Source: Candidatus Phycorickettsia trachydisci | Lineage (GTDB): Bacteria > Pseudomonadota > Alphaproteobacteria > Rickettsiales > Rickettsiaceae | DNA length: 64,000 nucleotides | Assembly: GCF_003015145.1 (NCBI RefSeq) | Contig: NZ_CP027845.1 | Span: forward strand, 1-64,000 | Reading direction: 5' to 3' | Part shown: positions 49,623-58,591 of the stretch, in pieces | How positions within the stretch are numbered: position 1 is the stretch's first letter | Layout of the letters: every line of letters begins with the position of its first letter | The notes under the pieces: model-generated | Told to the model about the DNA's origin: nothing | The model's database searches: none | The model's input: only the letters and a program-made list of their open reading frames with translations | Program-made: the position numbers and the translations under genes

Positions 49623-51932
49623 ATGACTAATAAAAAACCCCTAAAACTTGGCCTGAGGCTAGGTAACATCAGCACAGAAGGACTCGCTAAAGACTATGCT
49701 GATCTTAAGGCTTCTAGCAATTTGTTAAAAAAAACTCCTGCAACACCTTCTATGGAGAGTGCTAAGGAGAGTCATTTAACGGATCAGGAGTTAATTAAGA
49801 GGTTTGATGTTTTAAAAAAGGCGTCCCAATTTTCCGAAGAAGATGAATTACTAGAGAGCTCTAAAGCGCGTGAAATCTTTAAGGCAAATTTTATAAAAGA
49901 GACAGAGGAAGAAGTAGTACCTGAAATTATACTGCAAGAAGCCTCTTCTCCTCAACCAGCAGCAGCCACTCCTAAACCTCCTGAGTACAAATCCGTAGAA
50001 GAATCAGAGGAAGCGCCTGCAAAAAGTCCTAGTGTTAAAACTAAATTCAAGAAAAATTTAAAAGAGAAACATAAAAGAAAGATAGAATTTGATCTTGAAG
50101 AAGAGTCTGAACAGACATTTCATAAGTCAAAGAGGCATAAATCACATAATAAGCAACAAGCAAAACCTCAAGAAAAAATTATTAAGGAAGTAGAGCTTTA
50201 CGGGAGCATCACTGCGGCCGAATTAGCAAATAAAATGTCAGAAAAAGTATCAGATGTAATAAAAACTTTAATTAGCTTAGGAATGATCGCTGATGCTAAT
50301 AAAACGCTTGACCTCGACACTGCTGAGCTTGTTGTGGAAGCTTTAGGACATAAGTTTAAAAGAGTTGAAGCTATAACAGTTGACTCTATATTGAAAGGAG
50401 AAATTGATAGTACAGAAGACTTAAAACCACGCCCTCCTGTTGTTACAGTAATGGGACATGTTGATCATGGTAAAACTTCTTTATTAGATGCAATTAGATC
50501 AACAGATGTTGCAGGTAAAGAACATGGGGGTATTACGCAAAGTATCGGAGCTTATCAAGTCAAGTTACCAAATGGACGTAAGATTACCTTAATTGATACT
50601 CCGGGCCATGAAGCATTTACTGAGATGCGTAGCCGCGGAGCTCAAATTACCGATATCGTTATTTTGATTGTAGCAGCAGATGATGGCATTAATCATCAAA
50701 CTGTTGAGGCCATTAATCATATTAAGGCAGCAAACCTGCCAATCATAGTTGCGGTTAATAAGATTGATAAAGTCGATAATGTGGATCAAGCTGTAAGTCG
50801 CATAAAAAACGAACTTTTGATACATAATCTTGTTGCTGAAGATATGGGTGGTGACGTAATTTTCGTACCTATATCTGCACTTAAAAGGATTAATCTAGAT
50901 AAACTTGAAGAATCTATTCTTCTGCTAGCTGATTTATTAGAACTAAAAACAAATCCCGATACCTTTGGTAGTGGAGTGGTGCTAGATGCAAAAATCGACA
51001 AGCACAGAGGAATCGTTACTAGCATCTTGCTAACTAGGGGCGCTCTTCAAGTAGGAGATCCTATAGTATCTGGTGGTTGCTATGGTAAAGTTAGAGCAAT
51101 TTTTACGCATAAAAAAGAATCCGTCAAATCTATAGAGCCAAGTACTCCTGCAACTATTATTGGCATGGAAAGCGTGCCTAGAGCGGGAGATAAGTTTGTA
51201 GCTATCGAGAATGACAAACAAGCAAGACAAATTGCAGAGCAGTATAGTCACATATCTAAAGAAAAAAGTATTAAACTTGCTGAAGAATTACGTAAGTCTA
51301 CAGACCTTTTTGCACAAGATGATGCAAAAGAATTTGCAATTATCCTTAAGGCTGATTCGGGAGGTTCGATTGAAGCAATTACGGGGTCACTTGCAAAAAT
51401 AAATTTAGATAAAGTCAATTTAAGAATCCTTCATAGCGCAGTTGGTAGCGTAAATGACTCTGATGCAGTTTTGGCTAGTGCTTCAAATGCTCCCATTTTT
51501 GCATTTAACACCAAGACAACACTTGGGCCTTCATCTAATAAGCTGCAAGTTGATATAAGACATTATTCCGTCATATATGATTTAATAGATGATGTTACTA
51601 ACTTGATGAAAGGTCTTGTAGAGCCAACTTATGTCAAAGAGTTCATTGGTCAAGCAAATGTGCGTCAAGTATTTGAGATCACTAAAGTTGGAAAAATTGC
51701 TGGATCATACGTCACAAAAGGTATGGTTAAACGTGATTCTTATGGTCAGTTATTTAGAGGTAAAGAGTTATTACACGAAGGCAAAATCAAGACACTAAAA
51801 AGATTTAAGGATGATGTTAAAGAAGTCAAAGAGACTTTTGAGTGCGGTATTGGATTCGAGGATTTCAGTGATATACAGGTTGGTGATAACATCGAAGTTT
51901 TCATATATGTAGAAGAGAATGATAAAAAATAA
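49623..51932 (+). CDS. infB: Translation initiation factor IF-2
   Basis: 769 residues. The N-terminal about 190 residues are variable and charged, followed by the IF2N domain (about 192-245; ITAAELANKMSEKVSDVIKTLISLGM). The GTPase domain starts near 275 with G1 GHVDHGKTS (278-286), G2 with GGITQSIGAYQV, G3 DTPGHEAF and G4 NKIDK. Domains II, III (about 570-660) and the fMet-tRNA-binding C-terminal domain follow (GMVKRDSYGQLFRGKELLHEGKIKTLKRFKDDV). IF-2 is a GTPase that brings initiator tRNA to the 30S subunit and promotes subunit joining. The N-terminal extension is shorter than in Escherichia coli, as is usual in Rickettsiales. rbfA overlaps its last 14 bases. Confidence 0.98.
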   Translation: MTNKKPLKLGLRLGNISTEGLAKDYADLKASSNLLKKTPATPSMESAKESHLTDQELIKRFDVLKKASQFSEEDELLESSKAREIFKANFIKETEEEVVPEIILQEASSPQPAAATPKPPEYKSVEESEEAPAKSPSVKTKFKKNLKEKHKRKIEFDLEEESEQTFHKSKRHKSHNKQQAKPQEKIIKEVELYGSITAAELANKMSEKVSDVIKTLISLGMIADANKTLDLDTAELVVEALGHKFKRVEAITVDSILKGEIDSTEDLKPRPPVVTVMGHVDHGKTSLLDAIRSTDVAGKEHGGITQSIGAYQVKLPNGRKITLIDTPGHEAFTEMRSRGAQITDIVILIVAADDGINHQTVEAINHIKAANLPIIVAVNKIDKVDNVDQAVSRIKNELLIHNLVAEDMGGDVIFVPISALKRINLDKLEESILLLADLLELKTNPDTFGSGVVLDAKIDKHRGIVTSILLTRGALQVGDPIVSGGCYGKVRAIFTHKKESVKSIEPSTPATIIGMESVPRAGDKFVAIENDKQARQIAEQYSHISKEKSIKLAEELRKSTDLFAQDDAKEFAIILKADSGGSIEAITGSLAKINLDKVNLRILHSAVGSVNDSDAVLASASNAPIFAFNTKTTLGPSSNKLQVDIRHYSVIYDLIDDVTNLMKGLVEPTYVKEFIGQANVRQVFEITKVGKIAGSYVTKGMVKRDSYGQLFRGKELLHEGKIKTLKRFKDDVKEVKETFECGIGFEDFSDIQVGDNIEVFIYVEENDKK

Positions 51933-52293
51933 TGGTCAATATAGGCATTTAAGAGTTGCAAGTACTATTCAGAGTGCCTTAAATGAAATATTCTTGATGA
52001 GCAAAATTCAAGGGAGCCAAATTGCTGACTGCTCTATCACAAAACTGAATGTTACAAAGGATCTTAAGCTTATCACATGCTATTTTGTTCCTTGCGCAGG
52101 TAGCAGCACTACTCCAAAAGATTTATTAAGCTCTTTGGATGATGCTAAATTTACTATACGCAAGATGTTATCTAGCAAAGTTAAATTAAAATATATTCCT
52201 GAAATTCGTTTCATATACGATAATACCTTCGAAGAATTTATGAAGGTAAATCGCTTAATTGATGAGATATCTCTTAAGAAGCTACCATCCTAA
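51919..52293 (+). CDS. rbfA: Ribosome-binding factor A
   Basis: 124 residues, the usual length. The KH-type fold is recognisable from the N-terminal QYRHLRVASTIQSALNEIFLM (typical R-x-x-x-V-A-x-x-I-x-x-x-L), the strand SITKLNVTKDLKLITCYFVP and the end of the fold L KYIPEIRFIYDNTFEE. RbfA binds the 16S 5' helix region of the 30S subunit and is needed for late maturation, especially in the cold. The start overlaps infB by 14 bases, showing coupling. In most alphaproteobacteria truB, rpsO and pnp follow; here gltX follows instead, so the operon has been rearranged. Confidence 0.93.
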   Translation: MIKNNGQYRHLRVASTIQSALNEIFLMSKIQGSQIADCSITKLNVTKDLKLITCYFVPCAGSSTTPKDLLSSLDDAKFTIRKMLSSKVKLKYIPEIRFIYDNTFEEFMKVNRLIDEISLKKLPS

Positions 52294-52306
52294 ATTATAG
52301 ACTTAA

Positions 52307-53662
52307 ATGACAAATTCTATGATTATTACTCGCTTTGCTCCGTCTCCAACAGGATTACTACATGTAGGCAGCGTTCGTCCTGCACTTGCCAATTATCTAT
52401 TTGCAAGAAAAATGGGAGGCAAATTTATTTTGAGAATAGATGATACAGATCTATCTCGCTGCTCCGATTATAACAAGCAAATGATCTTGCAAAACTTAAA
52501 GTGGTTAGGGCTGAGTTGGGATGAAATTATGTATCAGTCTAATAATTTAGATAAATATAAGCAAGTTGTTGATAAATTACTTAAAAGCGGCAGGTTATAT
52601 GAATGTTTTGAAGATAAAATTGAGCTTGAGATTAAGCGAAAAAGTCAGCTTACAGCAGGCATGCCGCCCATCTATGATCGCAGCTCATTAAAATTATCTA
52701 ATGACCAAAAAGATCAGTATAAAGCAGAAGGTAAAAAACCTCACTATCGCTTTAAACTTGAGCATGAAGATATTGCATGGAACGATCTGGTAAGGGGAGA
52801 TTTATTATATAAAGGCGAAAATATCAGTGATCCGATTGTAATTAGAGAAGACGGAACGTTTACATATTTACTTTGCAGCGTAATAGATGATATTGCTTGC
52901 AAGACTTCACATATTTTTCGCGGGGAAGATCATATATCCAACACCGCAATTCAAATTCAAATGTTTAAAGCTCTTGGCGCTAAATTACCTGAGTTTGGAC
53001 ATTTAAGTTTAATTAAAGCAAAAGGTGATAAGATATCTAAAAGAGTTGGAGGATATGAAGTTTTAGCACTTGAGAATAAAGGCATAGAGCCTATGGTGGT
53101 CAATAGTTTTTTTGCATACCTTGGTACCTCAAAGCCTATATCTTTGAAGAAAAATTTACAGAAATTAATCGAAGATTTTGATATTTCATCATTTTCACTT
53201 TCACCTACTTTTTACAATCCCGAAGACCTGTGGACTTTAAATCATAAGTTTTTATCATATCTTGATTTTGCTGATGTAAAGAGCGGTTTGGATAACATAG
53301 GCTTACAAGAAGTAAAGGAAGAATTTTGGCTTGCTGTACGTAACAATATTGCAAAGTTGACTGATGCAAAAAATTGGTGGACTCTTTGTAAATCTGCTCC
53401 AAATATTAAAGACATTAAGTTTGATATTAATTTCATAGAAAAAGCATTAGAAGCCCTTCCTAGGAAAGATTTTGATGAGACCACATGGAGCAAATGGACC
53501 AGTGAATTAAGTAAGTTAACAGGCAAGAAAGGTAAAGATCTATTTCTGCCTTTACGCTTAGCATTAACTGGTCTTGAGAATGGTCCTGAGATGAAATTAT
53601 TACTGCCTTTAATTGGTAAAGATCAAACTCTATCCAGACTTAAAGCGGTAATAGCAAGATGA
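52307..53662 (+). CDS. gltX: Glutamyl-tRNA synthetase
   Basis: 451 residues. Class I synthetase signatures are clear: a HIGH-type motif as HVGS (19-22) in RFAPSPTGLLHVGSVR and a KMSKS-type motif as KISKR (242-246). RIDDTDLSRC and FRGEDHISNTAIQIQMFKALG are diagnostic of the GluRS/GlnRS group. The enzyme charges tRNA-Glu, and in bacteria lacking GlnRS also tRNA-Gln, whose Glu is then amidated by GatCAB. Rickettsiales usually carry two gltX copies; which of the two types this is cannot be settled here. It starts 13 bases after rbfA, and the next gene overlaps its stop by 4 bases (ATGA). The Met at codon 5 is an alternative start. Confidence 0.96.
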   Translation: MTNSMIITRFAPSPTGLLHVGSVRPALANYLFARKMGGKFILRIDDTDLSRCSDYNKQMILQNLKWLGLSWDEIMYQSNNLDKYKQVVDKLLKSGRLYECFEDKIELEIKRKSQLTAGMPPIYDRSSLKLSNDQKDQYKAEGKKPHYRFKLEHEDIAWNDLVRGDLLYKGENISDPIVIREDGTFTYLLCSVIDDIACKTSHIFRGEDHISNTAIQIQMFKALGAKLPEFGHLSLIKAKGDKISKRVGGYEVLALENKGIEPMVVNSFFAYLGTSKPISLKKNLQKLIEDFDISSFSLSPTFYNPEDLWTLNHKFLSYLDFADVKSGLDNIGLQEVKEEFWLAVRNNIAKLTDAKNWWTLCKSAPNIKDIKFDINFIEKALEALPRKDFDETTWSKWTSELSKLTGKKGKDLFLPLRLALTGLENGPEMKLLLPLIGKDQTLSRLKAVIAR

Positions 53663-54984
53663 TTGATAGCATCTTTAGGTACTTAGGGCTTGTAGAGTAC
53701 TTTCTATGGGATTACGTCGTTTTTATATTTCTTAGCATCAGCGGCTTATATCTTACTTTTTATTCAAAGGGTTTTCAGTTTTATGCTTTACGTAATTTTA
53801 CTCATAATTTCAAAAAATCTAGGCATAAATCTGAAGAAACAGATATTCAAGGCATTAACCCTTTGAAATTATATATCACCTCAGTGGGGGGAATGGTAGG
53901 TGTTGGTAATATTATAAATGTTAGTACTGCTATATGTATAGGAGGTCTGGGCAGTATATTTTGGATGTGGATAACAGCTTTTTTTGGTATGTTAATCAAA
54001 TATTCCGAAATATACCTTGGAATTAAATACCGCGTCTTAAATAGCAAACGTCATTATGACGGAGGTCCTATGTTTTTTATACCTGCCGCATTTGATGGAA
54101 TAATAGGTAAATTCTTAGCTTCTTTTTCTGCAGTACTATTGTGCATATATTCAATTGAAGTTTATCAATTCTCTACCTTAGTTCAGACCTTACAAAAAAC
54201 TTTTGCTATTGATAAAACTATAATTATTTTATTTTTGCTCTTAATTGTTCTGTATGTAGGGATAGGAGGGGTAAATAGATTAGCTACAATGTGCAGTAGA
54301 TTTATACCAATTTTTGTTTTCCTTTATATCTTCATATGCCTATATATTATTGTAGCAAACATAGGCTCTTTACCTTCAGTGATATTAGACATATTTAAAT
54401 CAGCTTTCGTAGGACAAGCCCCGATTGGAGGATTTGTGGGTAGCTCAATGATGCTTGCAGGATATTATGGAGTTAGAACCGCCGTATATTCAGGTGACAT
54501 TGGCATAGGTTATGAATCAGTAATCCAAAGCGAAACAAATGCGCATAAAAGGAAAGTGCAAGCTCAGATGGCAATATATGCTCTTTTAACTGACAGTTTT
54601 TTATGCACTCTAACGGCTTTTGCTGTAGCTGCTTCAGGCGCTTGGTGCCAAAATGTCTTGGATAGTAAAGAGGTTATGCAAAACCTTATGTATGATTATC
54701 TGCCACACAGTAACTTTCTAGTTATCTCGTTCCTATTTTTAGCAATTTACACAACTATCACAGCATACTTTACAGCAGGGGTGAAAACTTCTCGTTTTCT
54801 ATCAAAAAAGTGGGGAAATTATATATTCTTTACTACTGCTGTCATTTTGTTTAGCATTTTTTCATACCTTCCTACAGAAAGGGCTTTAACTATCATGATG
54901 ATATCTGGAGGTTTGTTGGTTCTAATTAATGTAACAGCAATTTTAAAATTAAGACATCAAATAGATTTTAACCAAGATGACTAA
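53659..54984 (+). CDS. Sodium:alanine symporter family transporter (AGCS)
   Basis: 441 residues with about 10-11 membrane helices. The family signature runs SVGGMVGVGNIINVSTAIC, GGLGSIFWMWITAFFGMLIKYSEIYLG, and the conserved PMFFIP after YDGG is present. A later QSETNAHKRKVQAQMAIYALLTDSFL element matches the highly conserved QSE region of AGCS proteins. Members of this family import alanine or glycine with Na+ across the inner membrane, a useful trait for an intracellular bacterium (inference). It is read from an ATGA overlap with gltX and itself overlaps hisS by 8 bases, so it belongs to the same cotranscribed run despite being unrelated to translation. Confidence 0.93.
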   Translation: MIDSIFRYLGLVEYFLWDYVVFIFLSISGLYLTFYSKGFQFYALRNFTHNFKKSRHKSEETDIQGINPLKLYITSVGGMVGVGNIINVSTAICIGGLGSIFWMWITAFFGMLIKYSEIYLGIKYRVLNSKRHYDGGPMFFIPAAFDGIIGKFLASFSAVLLCIYSIEVYQFSTLVQTLQKTFAIDKTIIILFLLLIVLYVGIGGVNRLATMCSRFIPIFVFLYIFICLYIIVANIGSLPSVILDIFKSAFVGQAPIGGFVGSSMMLAGYYGVRTAVYSGDIGIGYESVIQSETNAHKRKVQAQMAIYALLTDSFLCTLTAFAVAASGAWCQNVLDSKEVMQNLMYDYLPHSNFLVISFLFLAIYTTITAYFTAGVKTSRFLSKKWGNYIFFTTAVILFSIFSYLPTERALTIMMISGGLLVLINVTAILKLRHQIDFNQDD

Positions 54985-56224
54985 TTTAAGATCAATAAAG
55001 GGATGTAAAGACGTACTTTTTGATGATGCTTTAAGGCTAAGTCATATAGTAGAGACTGCAAAAAGACAAGCGATATTGCGTGGTTGTACGGAAATCTTCA
55101 CCCCAATCATGGAACATACTGAAGTGTTCAGCAGAGGTTTAGGAGATTTTTCTGATATAGTGCACAAAGAAATGTACAGCTTTATAGATAAAGGCAAGCA
55201 TTCCCTGACTTTGCGTCCTGAATTTACAGCAGGTATTATGCGCGCTGTATTCACAAATAGCCTCCAGCATAAACTGCCGCTAAAGCTATTTTCTTGGGGA
55301 CCTGTATTTAGACGCGAAAACCCACAGGCTGGTCGTCAGAGACAATTTCACCAAATTAACGTAGAGTTTATTGGTTTCAAAGACTATACAAGCGACGTAG
55401 AGATCATCTCTCTTGCAAACGAAATTCTGCAGAACTTAGGTATTGCTAACTACCGATTAGAGATTAACTCACTAGGTTGCAATGAATCTCGCAAAAACTA
55501 TCAAAAAGCATTACTTGATTACTTTAATGATCATAAAAACCAGCTTTCTGAAATAAGTAAAATAAGGCTTGATACTAATCCATTGCGTATCCTTGATTCT
55601 AAAGAAGAGTGTGACATCAGCCTGGTCAAAAATGCTCCAAACTTACAAGATTACTATACTAATCAAGCAAAAGAATATTTTGAACAAGTGCTAGCTGCAC
55701 TAAAAGCATTAAAGATAGACCATGTAGTAAACTCGCGTATCGTAAGAGGCCTTGATTACTACAGCCATACCGTGTTTGAATTTATCTCTTCAGATTTAGG
55801 GGCCCAGTCTACATTAATGGCAGGGGGAAGATATGATGGCTTAGCAGAATTAATGGGAGGATCTTCTACTCCTGCAATAGGTTTTGCTGGAGGTATTGAG
55901 AGACTTATGATGGTTTGTAATCAAAAAATAAGCAAAACAAAACCTGTTATTATCTTACCTATTACAGATAAAGAAAAACACTTTGCACTAAAAACTGCTG
56001 ATACTTTACGCCAAAACCATATTGCATGCAGTATTGAGACAGGTGGTAAAATGAAAGATATAATGCAAAAAGCCGTAAATAAGTATGAACCTAAATATGC
56101 AATAATTATAGGTGAAGACGAAGCAGCAAAAAATATGTATACTCTAAAGAATCTAGACGAGTTTTCTCAAGGTCTTGTTAATTTAGATCAAATGCTTGAA
56201 GTGTTAAAAAATGAGACAGAATAA
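54977..56224 (+). CDS. hisS: Histidyl-tRNA synthetase
   Basis: 415 residues, typical for bacterial HisRS. Class II motifs are present: motif 1 region FTPIMEHTEVFSRGLG, motif 2 as FSWGPVFRRENPQAGRQRQFHQ and motif 3 in PAIGFAGGIERLM. The histidine-specific motifs are GLDYYSHTVFEF and AGGRYDGLAELMGG. A C-terminal anticodon-binding domain (about 325-415; ILPITDKEKHFALKTADTLR) follows. The enzyme attaches histidine to tRNA-His in the cytoplasm. The start overlaps the AGCS transporter gene by 8 bases and gmk begins 14 bases before its stop, so expression is coupled along this cluster. No oddities are seen. Confidence 0.97.
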   Translation: MTNLRSIKGCKDVLFDDALRLSHIVETAKRQAILRGCTEIFTPIMEHTEVFSRGLGDFSDIVHKEMYSFIDKGKHSLTLRPEFTAGIMRAVFTNSLQHKLPLKLFSWGPVFRRENPQAGRQRQFHQINVEFIGFKDYTSDVEIISLANEILQNLGIANYRLEINSLGCNESRKNYQKALLDYFNDHKNQLSEISKIRLDTNPLRILDSKEECDISLVKNAPNLQDYYTNQAKEYFEQVLAALKALKIDHVVNSRIVRGLDYYSHTVFEFISSDLGAQSTLMAGGRYDGLAELMGGSSTPAIGFAGGIERLMMVCNQKISKTKPVIILPITDKEKHFALKTADTLRQNHIACSIETGGKMKDIMQKAVNKYEPKYAIIIGEDEAAKNMYTLKNLDEFSQGLVNLDQMLEVLKNETE

Positions 56225-56828
56225 AGGTATTATTTTCATTCTTTCTTCTCCTTCAGGAGGGGGGAAATCAAGCATTGCAAGATACTTAGTAAAAAATTGT
56301 GACAATTTGCATCTATCAATTTCTGTTACAACACGTGAAAAAAGAGATAATGAGGAAGATGGTAAAGATTATTACTATATAGATCATGAGACTTATAAAC
56401 AGATGCTAAAAGAAGATAAGTTGCTAGAATCTGCTCAGGTCTATGATAACTTTTACGGCACCCCCAAAGACTTTGTCATGGATCATCTTAATAATGGACA
56501 CAACGTATTATTTGACATTGATCCCCAAGGAGCAAAGTCCATTAGCAAACTTCATACAGAATTCTCTGTTGTTACGATATTTATCTTACCCCCCTCATTA
56601 GAAGAGCTTGAAAAAAGGATGACAATGCGTGGAGATAAGATGGAGATCATACAAAAACGCATGCTTAAAGCCAGAAAATATGCCTCATTTTTCAAAGATT
56701 ACGACTATCTGGTCATTAACGATGATTTTGGGCGCACTTGCCAAGATATCCTATCCATCATTAAAGCCGAAAAACTTAAAGTCAAAAACCAAGACCCGGC
56801 AAAAGTTATCCCTAGCTATGGGTTGTAG
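56211..56828 (+). CDS. gmk: Guanylate kinase
   Basis: 205 residues. The P-loop SSPSGGGKSSIARYL lies at about 10-24, followed by STT-type SVTTREKR (GMP-binding), DYYYIDHETY, GTPKDFV and NVLFDIDPQGAKSI. ATP + GMP gives ADP + GDP, an essential step in GTP supply. The start ATG lies inside hisS (14-base overlap), consistent with translational coupling. The stop codon abuts directly, with no base between, the stop of the convergent membrane-protein gene on the other strand, so any terminator must lie within one of the coding regions. Confidence 0.97.
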   Translation: MRQNKGIIFILSSPSGGGKSSIARYLVKNCDNLHLSISVTTREKRDNEEDGKDYYYIDHETYKQMLKEDKLLESAQVYDNFYGTPKDFVMDHLNNGHNVLFDIDPQGAKSISKLHTEFSVVTIFILPPSLEELEKRMTMRGDKMEIIQKRMLKARKYASFFKDYDYLVINDDFGRTCQDILSIIKAEKLKVKNQDPAKVIPSYGL

Positions 56829-57629
56829 CTAGATTGTCGTACTACCTACAAGCTCTATATCAGATCCTCTTTCTTCAGATTTTTGAGGAAAATTGAGGTA
56901 AAGAAAAAGAGAAAATCTCGCTAAAAAAGCACCCCAAGACATTATGTAGAATAAGATTAATGATAAACAAAAAAGTGCAAAAGTTGTCATCATAGCAATC
57001 ATCATATAATGTGTTGGCCATAAGAAATACAATAAATACAATCCTCCTCCAACAGAACCAAACAATAGTATTAATATAAAAGCAAACACCAGGCATTCTA
57101 ACCATGCAATAACAAATAAACGCCATATATATTTCCAGCTCCAATTGTAAGATGGTTGTACAGTGGGCCCTTCAATCACTGCAACAGGTTGTATCATTGT
57201 ATCCCATATAGATATTGACAAAATGGCTGGAATAAGAGGAAAATTGTGGGGCAACTCAGTAGCAGCAAAAAGAAAAAAAATACTAAGGTATAATAAGTAT
57301 TTTATTTTTTTATACTGTAAAACTCTCATAGTTGCATTATGTAGTTTGCAGTAGTCAGATAAAAGCTCTATAAGACATCTTCTTGATAAAATTGTACTTA
57401 GCATCAATCCGAGAACCAAGCAAAAGTATTCAAAGAATATATTATTTTTTTCAAAACTAAACCCTAATAATACTGTTATTATGCCTACTATAAAACCTAT
57501 TATCCCGGCCAATAATAATAATCCTAACGATAACCAGAAAAACCTTTTTAATCTTTTTGTATCCTCCCACAAGTGACTCAGAAGATATTTAACTGTTTTC
57601 CATATTGGCAAAGAAGCTTCACTGTTCAT
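56829..57629 (-). CDS. Integral membrane protein of unknown function
   Basis: 266 residues with five to six hydrophobic segments (about 30-57, 64-90, 110-140, 168-195, 197-240). The N-terminus (TVKYLLSHLWEDTKRLKRFFWLS) is cytosolic-looking and basic. A soluble loop with QPVAVIEGPTVQPSYNWSWK follows the third segment. No transporter or enzyme signature is recognised. The ATG at 57629 has AGGA 5 bases upstream, a good ribosome-binding site. It ends exactly where gmk ends on the other strand. It might be an intracellular-lifestyle-specific envelope protein, but that is guesswork. Confidence 0.78.
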   Translation of the reverse strand: MNSEASLPIWKTVKYLLSHLWEDTKRLKRFFWLSLGLLLLAGIIGFIVGIITVLLGFSFEKNNIFFEYFCLVLGLMLSTILSRRCLIELLSDYCKLHNATMRVLQYKKIKYLLYLSIFFLFAATELPHNFPLIPAILSISIWDTMIQPVAVIEGPTVQPSYNWSWKYIWRLFVIAWLECLVFAFILILLFGSVGGGLYLLYFLWPTHYMMIAMMTTFALFCLSLILFYIMSWGAFLARFSLFLYLNFPQKSEERGSDIELVGSTTI

Positions 57630-57812
57630 AATTTCCTAAATTTAATTCAATATATATAATATACAAATCTTTAAGATAAAATTCAACTTTTATCTCATCT
57701 ATAACTTTTTAACCACTGCTTCAAAAAATTTATATAAATTTTTTCTAAAACTTCTTCACGCTAGCATATTTAAAGATAAACTCTGGTTTATCAACTTATT
57801 TAAGGTAATTAT

Positions 57813-58538
57813 ATGACAAAACTCGCTATTGTAACAGGCGGCACAAGAGGTATTGGAGCTGCTATTTCTAAGGCTTTGCATGCACATGGTTTTATGGTGG
57901 TTGCAAGCTATCATAGCAACGATGAAGCTGCAGAGAATTTTTATAAAAGACATAATATAACAGTAAAAAAATGGGATGTATCAAATTTTAAAGAATGTAA
58001 AGAAGCAGTAGGCGCGATTGAAGATCAGTTTAATACTCCTGTTAGTATTCTTGTCAATAATGCAGGCATCACGAAAGATAAAATGATGCACAAAATGTCA
58101 CCTGAAGACTGGCATGCTGTAATCGATACTAACCTTACCTCATGCTTTAATATGTCTAGGTGCGTAATTGAAAAAATGCGAGATCAATCATACGGACGCA
58201 TAGTTAATATAAGTTCTGTCAATGCTCAAGTAGGGCAAGTTGGTCAAACTAACTATTCAGCAGCAAAAGCTGGTATCATAGGCTTTACAAAAGCATTAGC
58301 AAGAGAATCCGCTGTAAAAAATATCACGGTAAACTGTATTGCACCAGGATATATTAATACCGAGATGGTAGGTAAAATGCCTGAAAATATTATAGAAGCA
58401 ATAGTGGCACAAATCCCAGTTAAAAGACTAGGAGCGCCAGAAGAGATTGCTCGTGGAGTTTTATTCTTAGTATCAGATGAAAGTGGTTTTATTACAGGTG
58501 AGACACTATGCGTCAATGGTGGACATAATATGTATTAA
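57813..58538 (+). CDS. phbB: Acetoacetyl-CoA reductase
   Basis: 241 residues, short-chain dehydrogenase fold. NADPH-binding TGGTRGIG is at 8-15, the N-N-A-G motif is in ILVNNAGITKD, and the catalytic S-Y-K set is in ISSVNAQVGQVGQTNYSAAKAG. The G-Q-x-G-Q-T-N-Y context and C-terminal VNGGHNMY favour PhbB (acetoacetyl-CoA to 3-hydroxybutyryl-CoA for polyhydroxybutyrate) over FabG, which has a different segment there. FabG remains the alternative. Neither PHB synthase nor thiolase lies in the window, so the gene is isolated. ATG 57813 has AAGG 8 bases upstream. The convergent ankyrin gene ends 53 bases downstream. Confidence 0.85.
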   Translation: MTKLAIVTGGTRGIGAAISKALHAHGFMVVASYHSNDEAAENFYKRHNITVKKWDVSNFKECKEAVGAIEDQFNTPVSILVNNAGITKDKMMHKMSPEDWHAVIDTNLTSCFNMSRCVIEKMRDQSYGRIVNISSVNAQVGQVGQTNYSAAKAGIIGFTKALARESAVKNITVNCIAPGYINTEMVGKMPENIIEAIVAQIPVKRLGAPEEIARGVLFLVSDESGFITGETLCVNGGHNMY

Positions 58539-58591
58539 ACAGAGAGACTTATAGCTATTTTGAGCATTGATGAGCCAATTGTGGCATTAAT

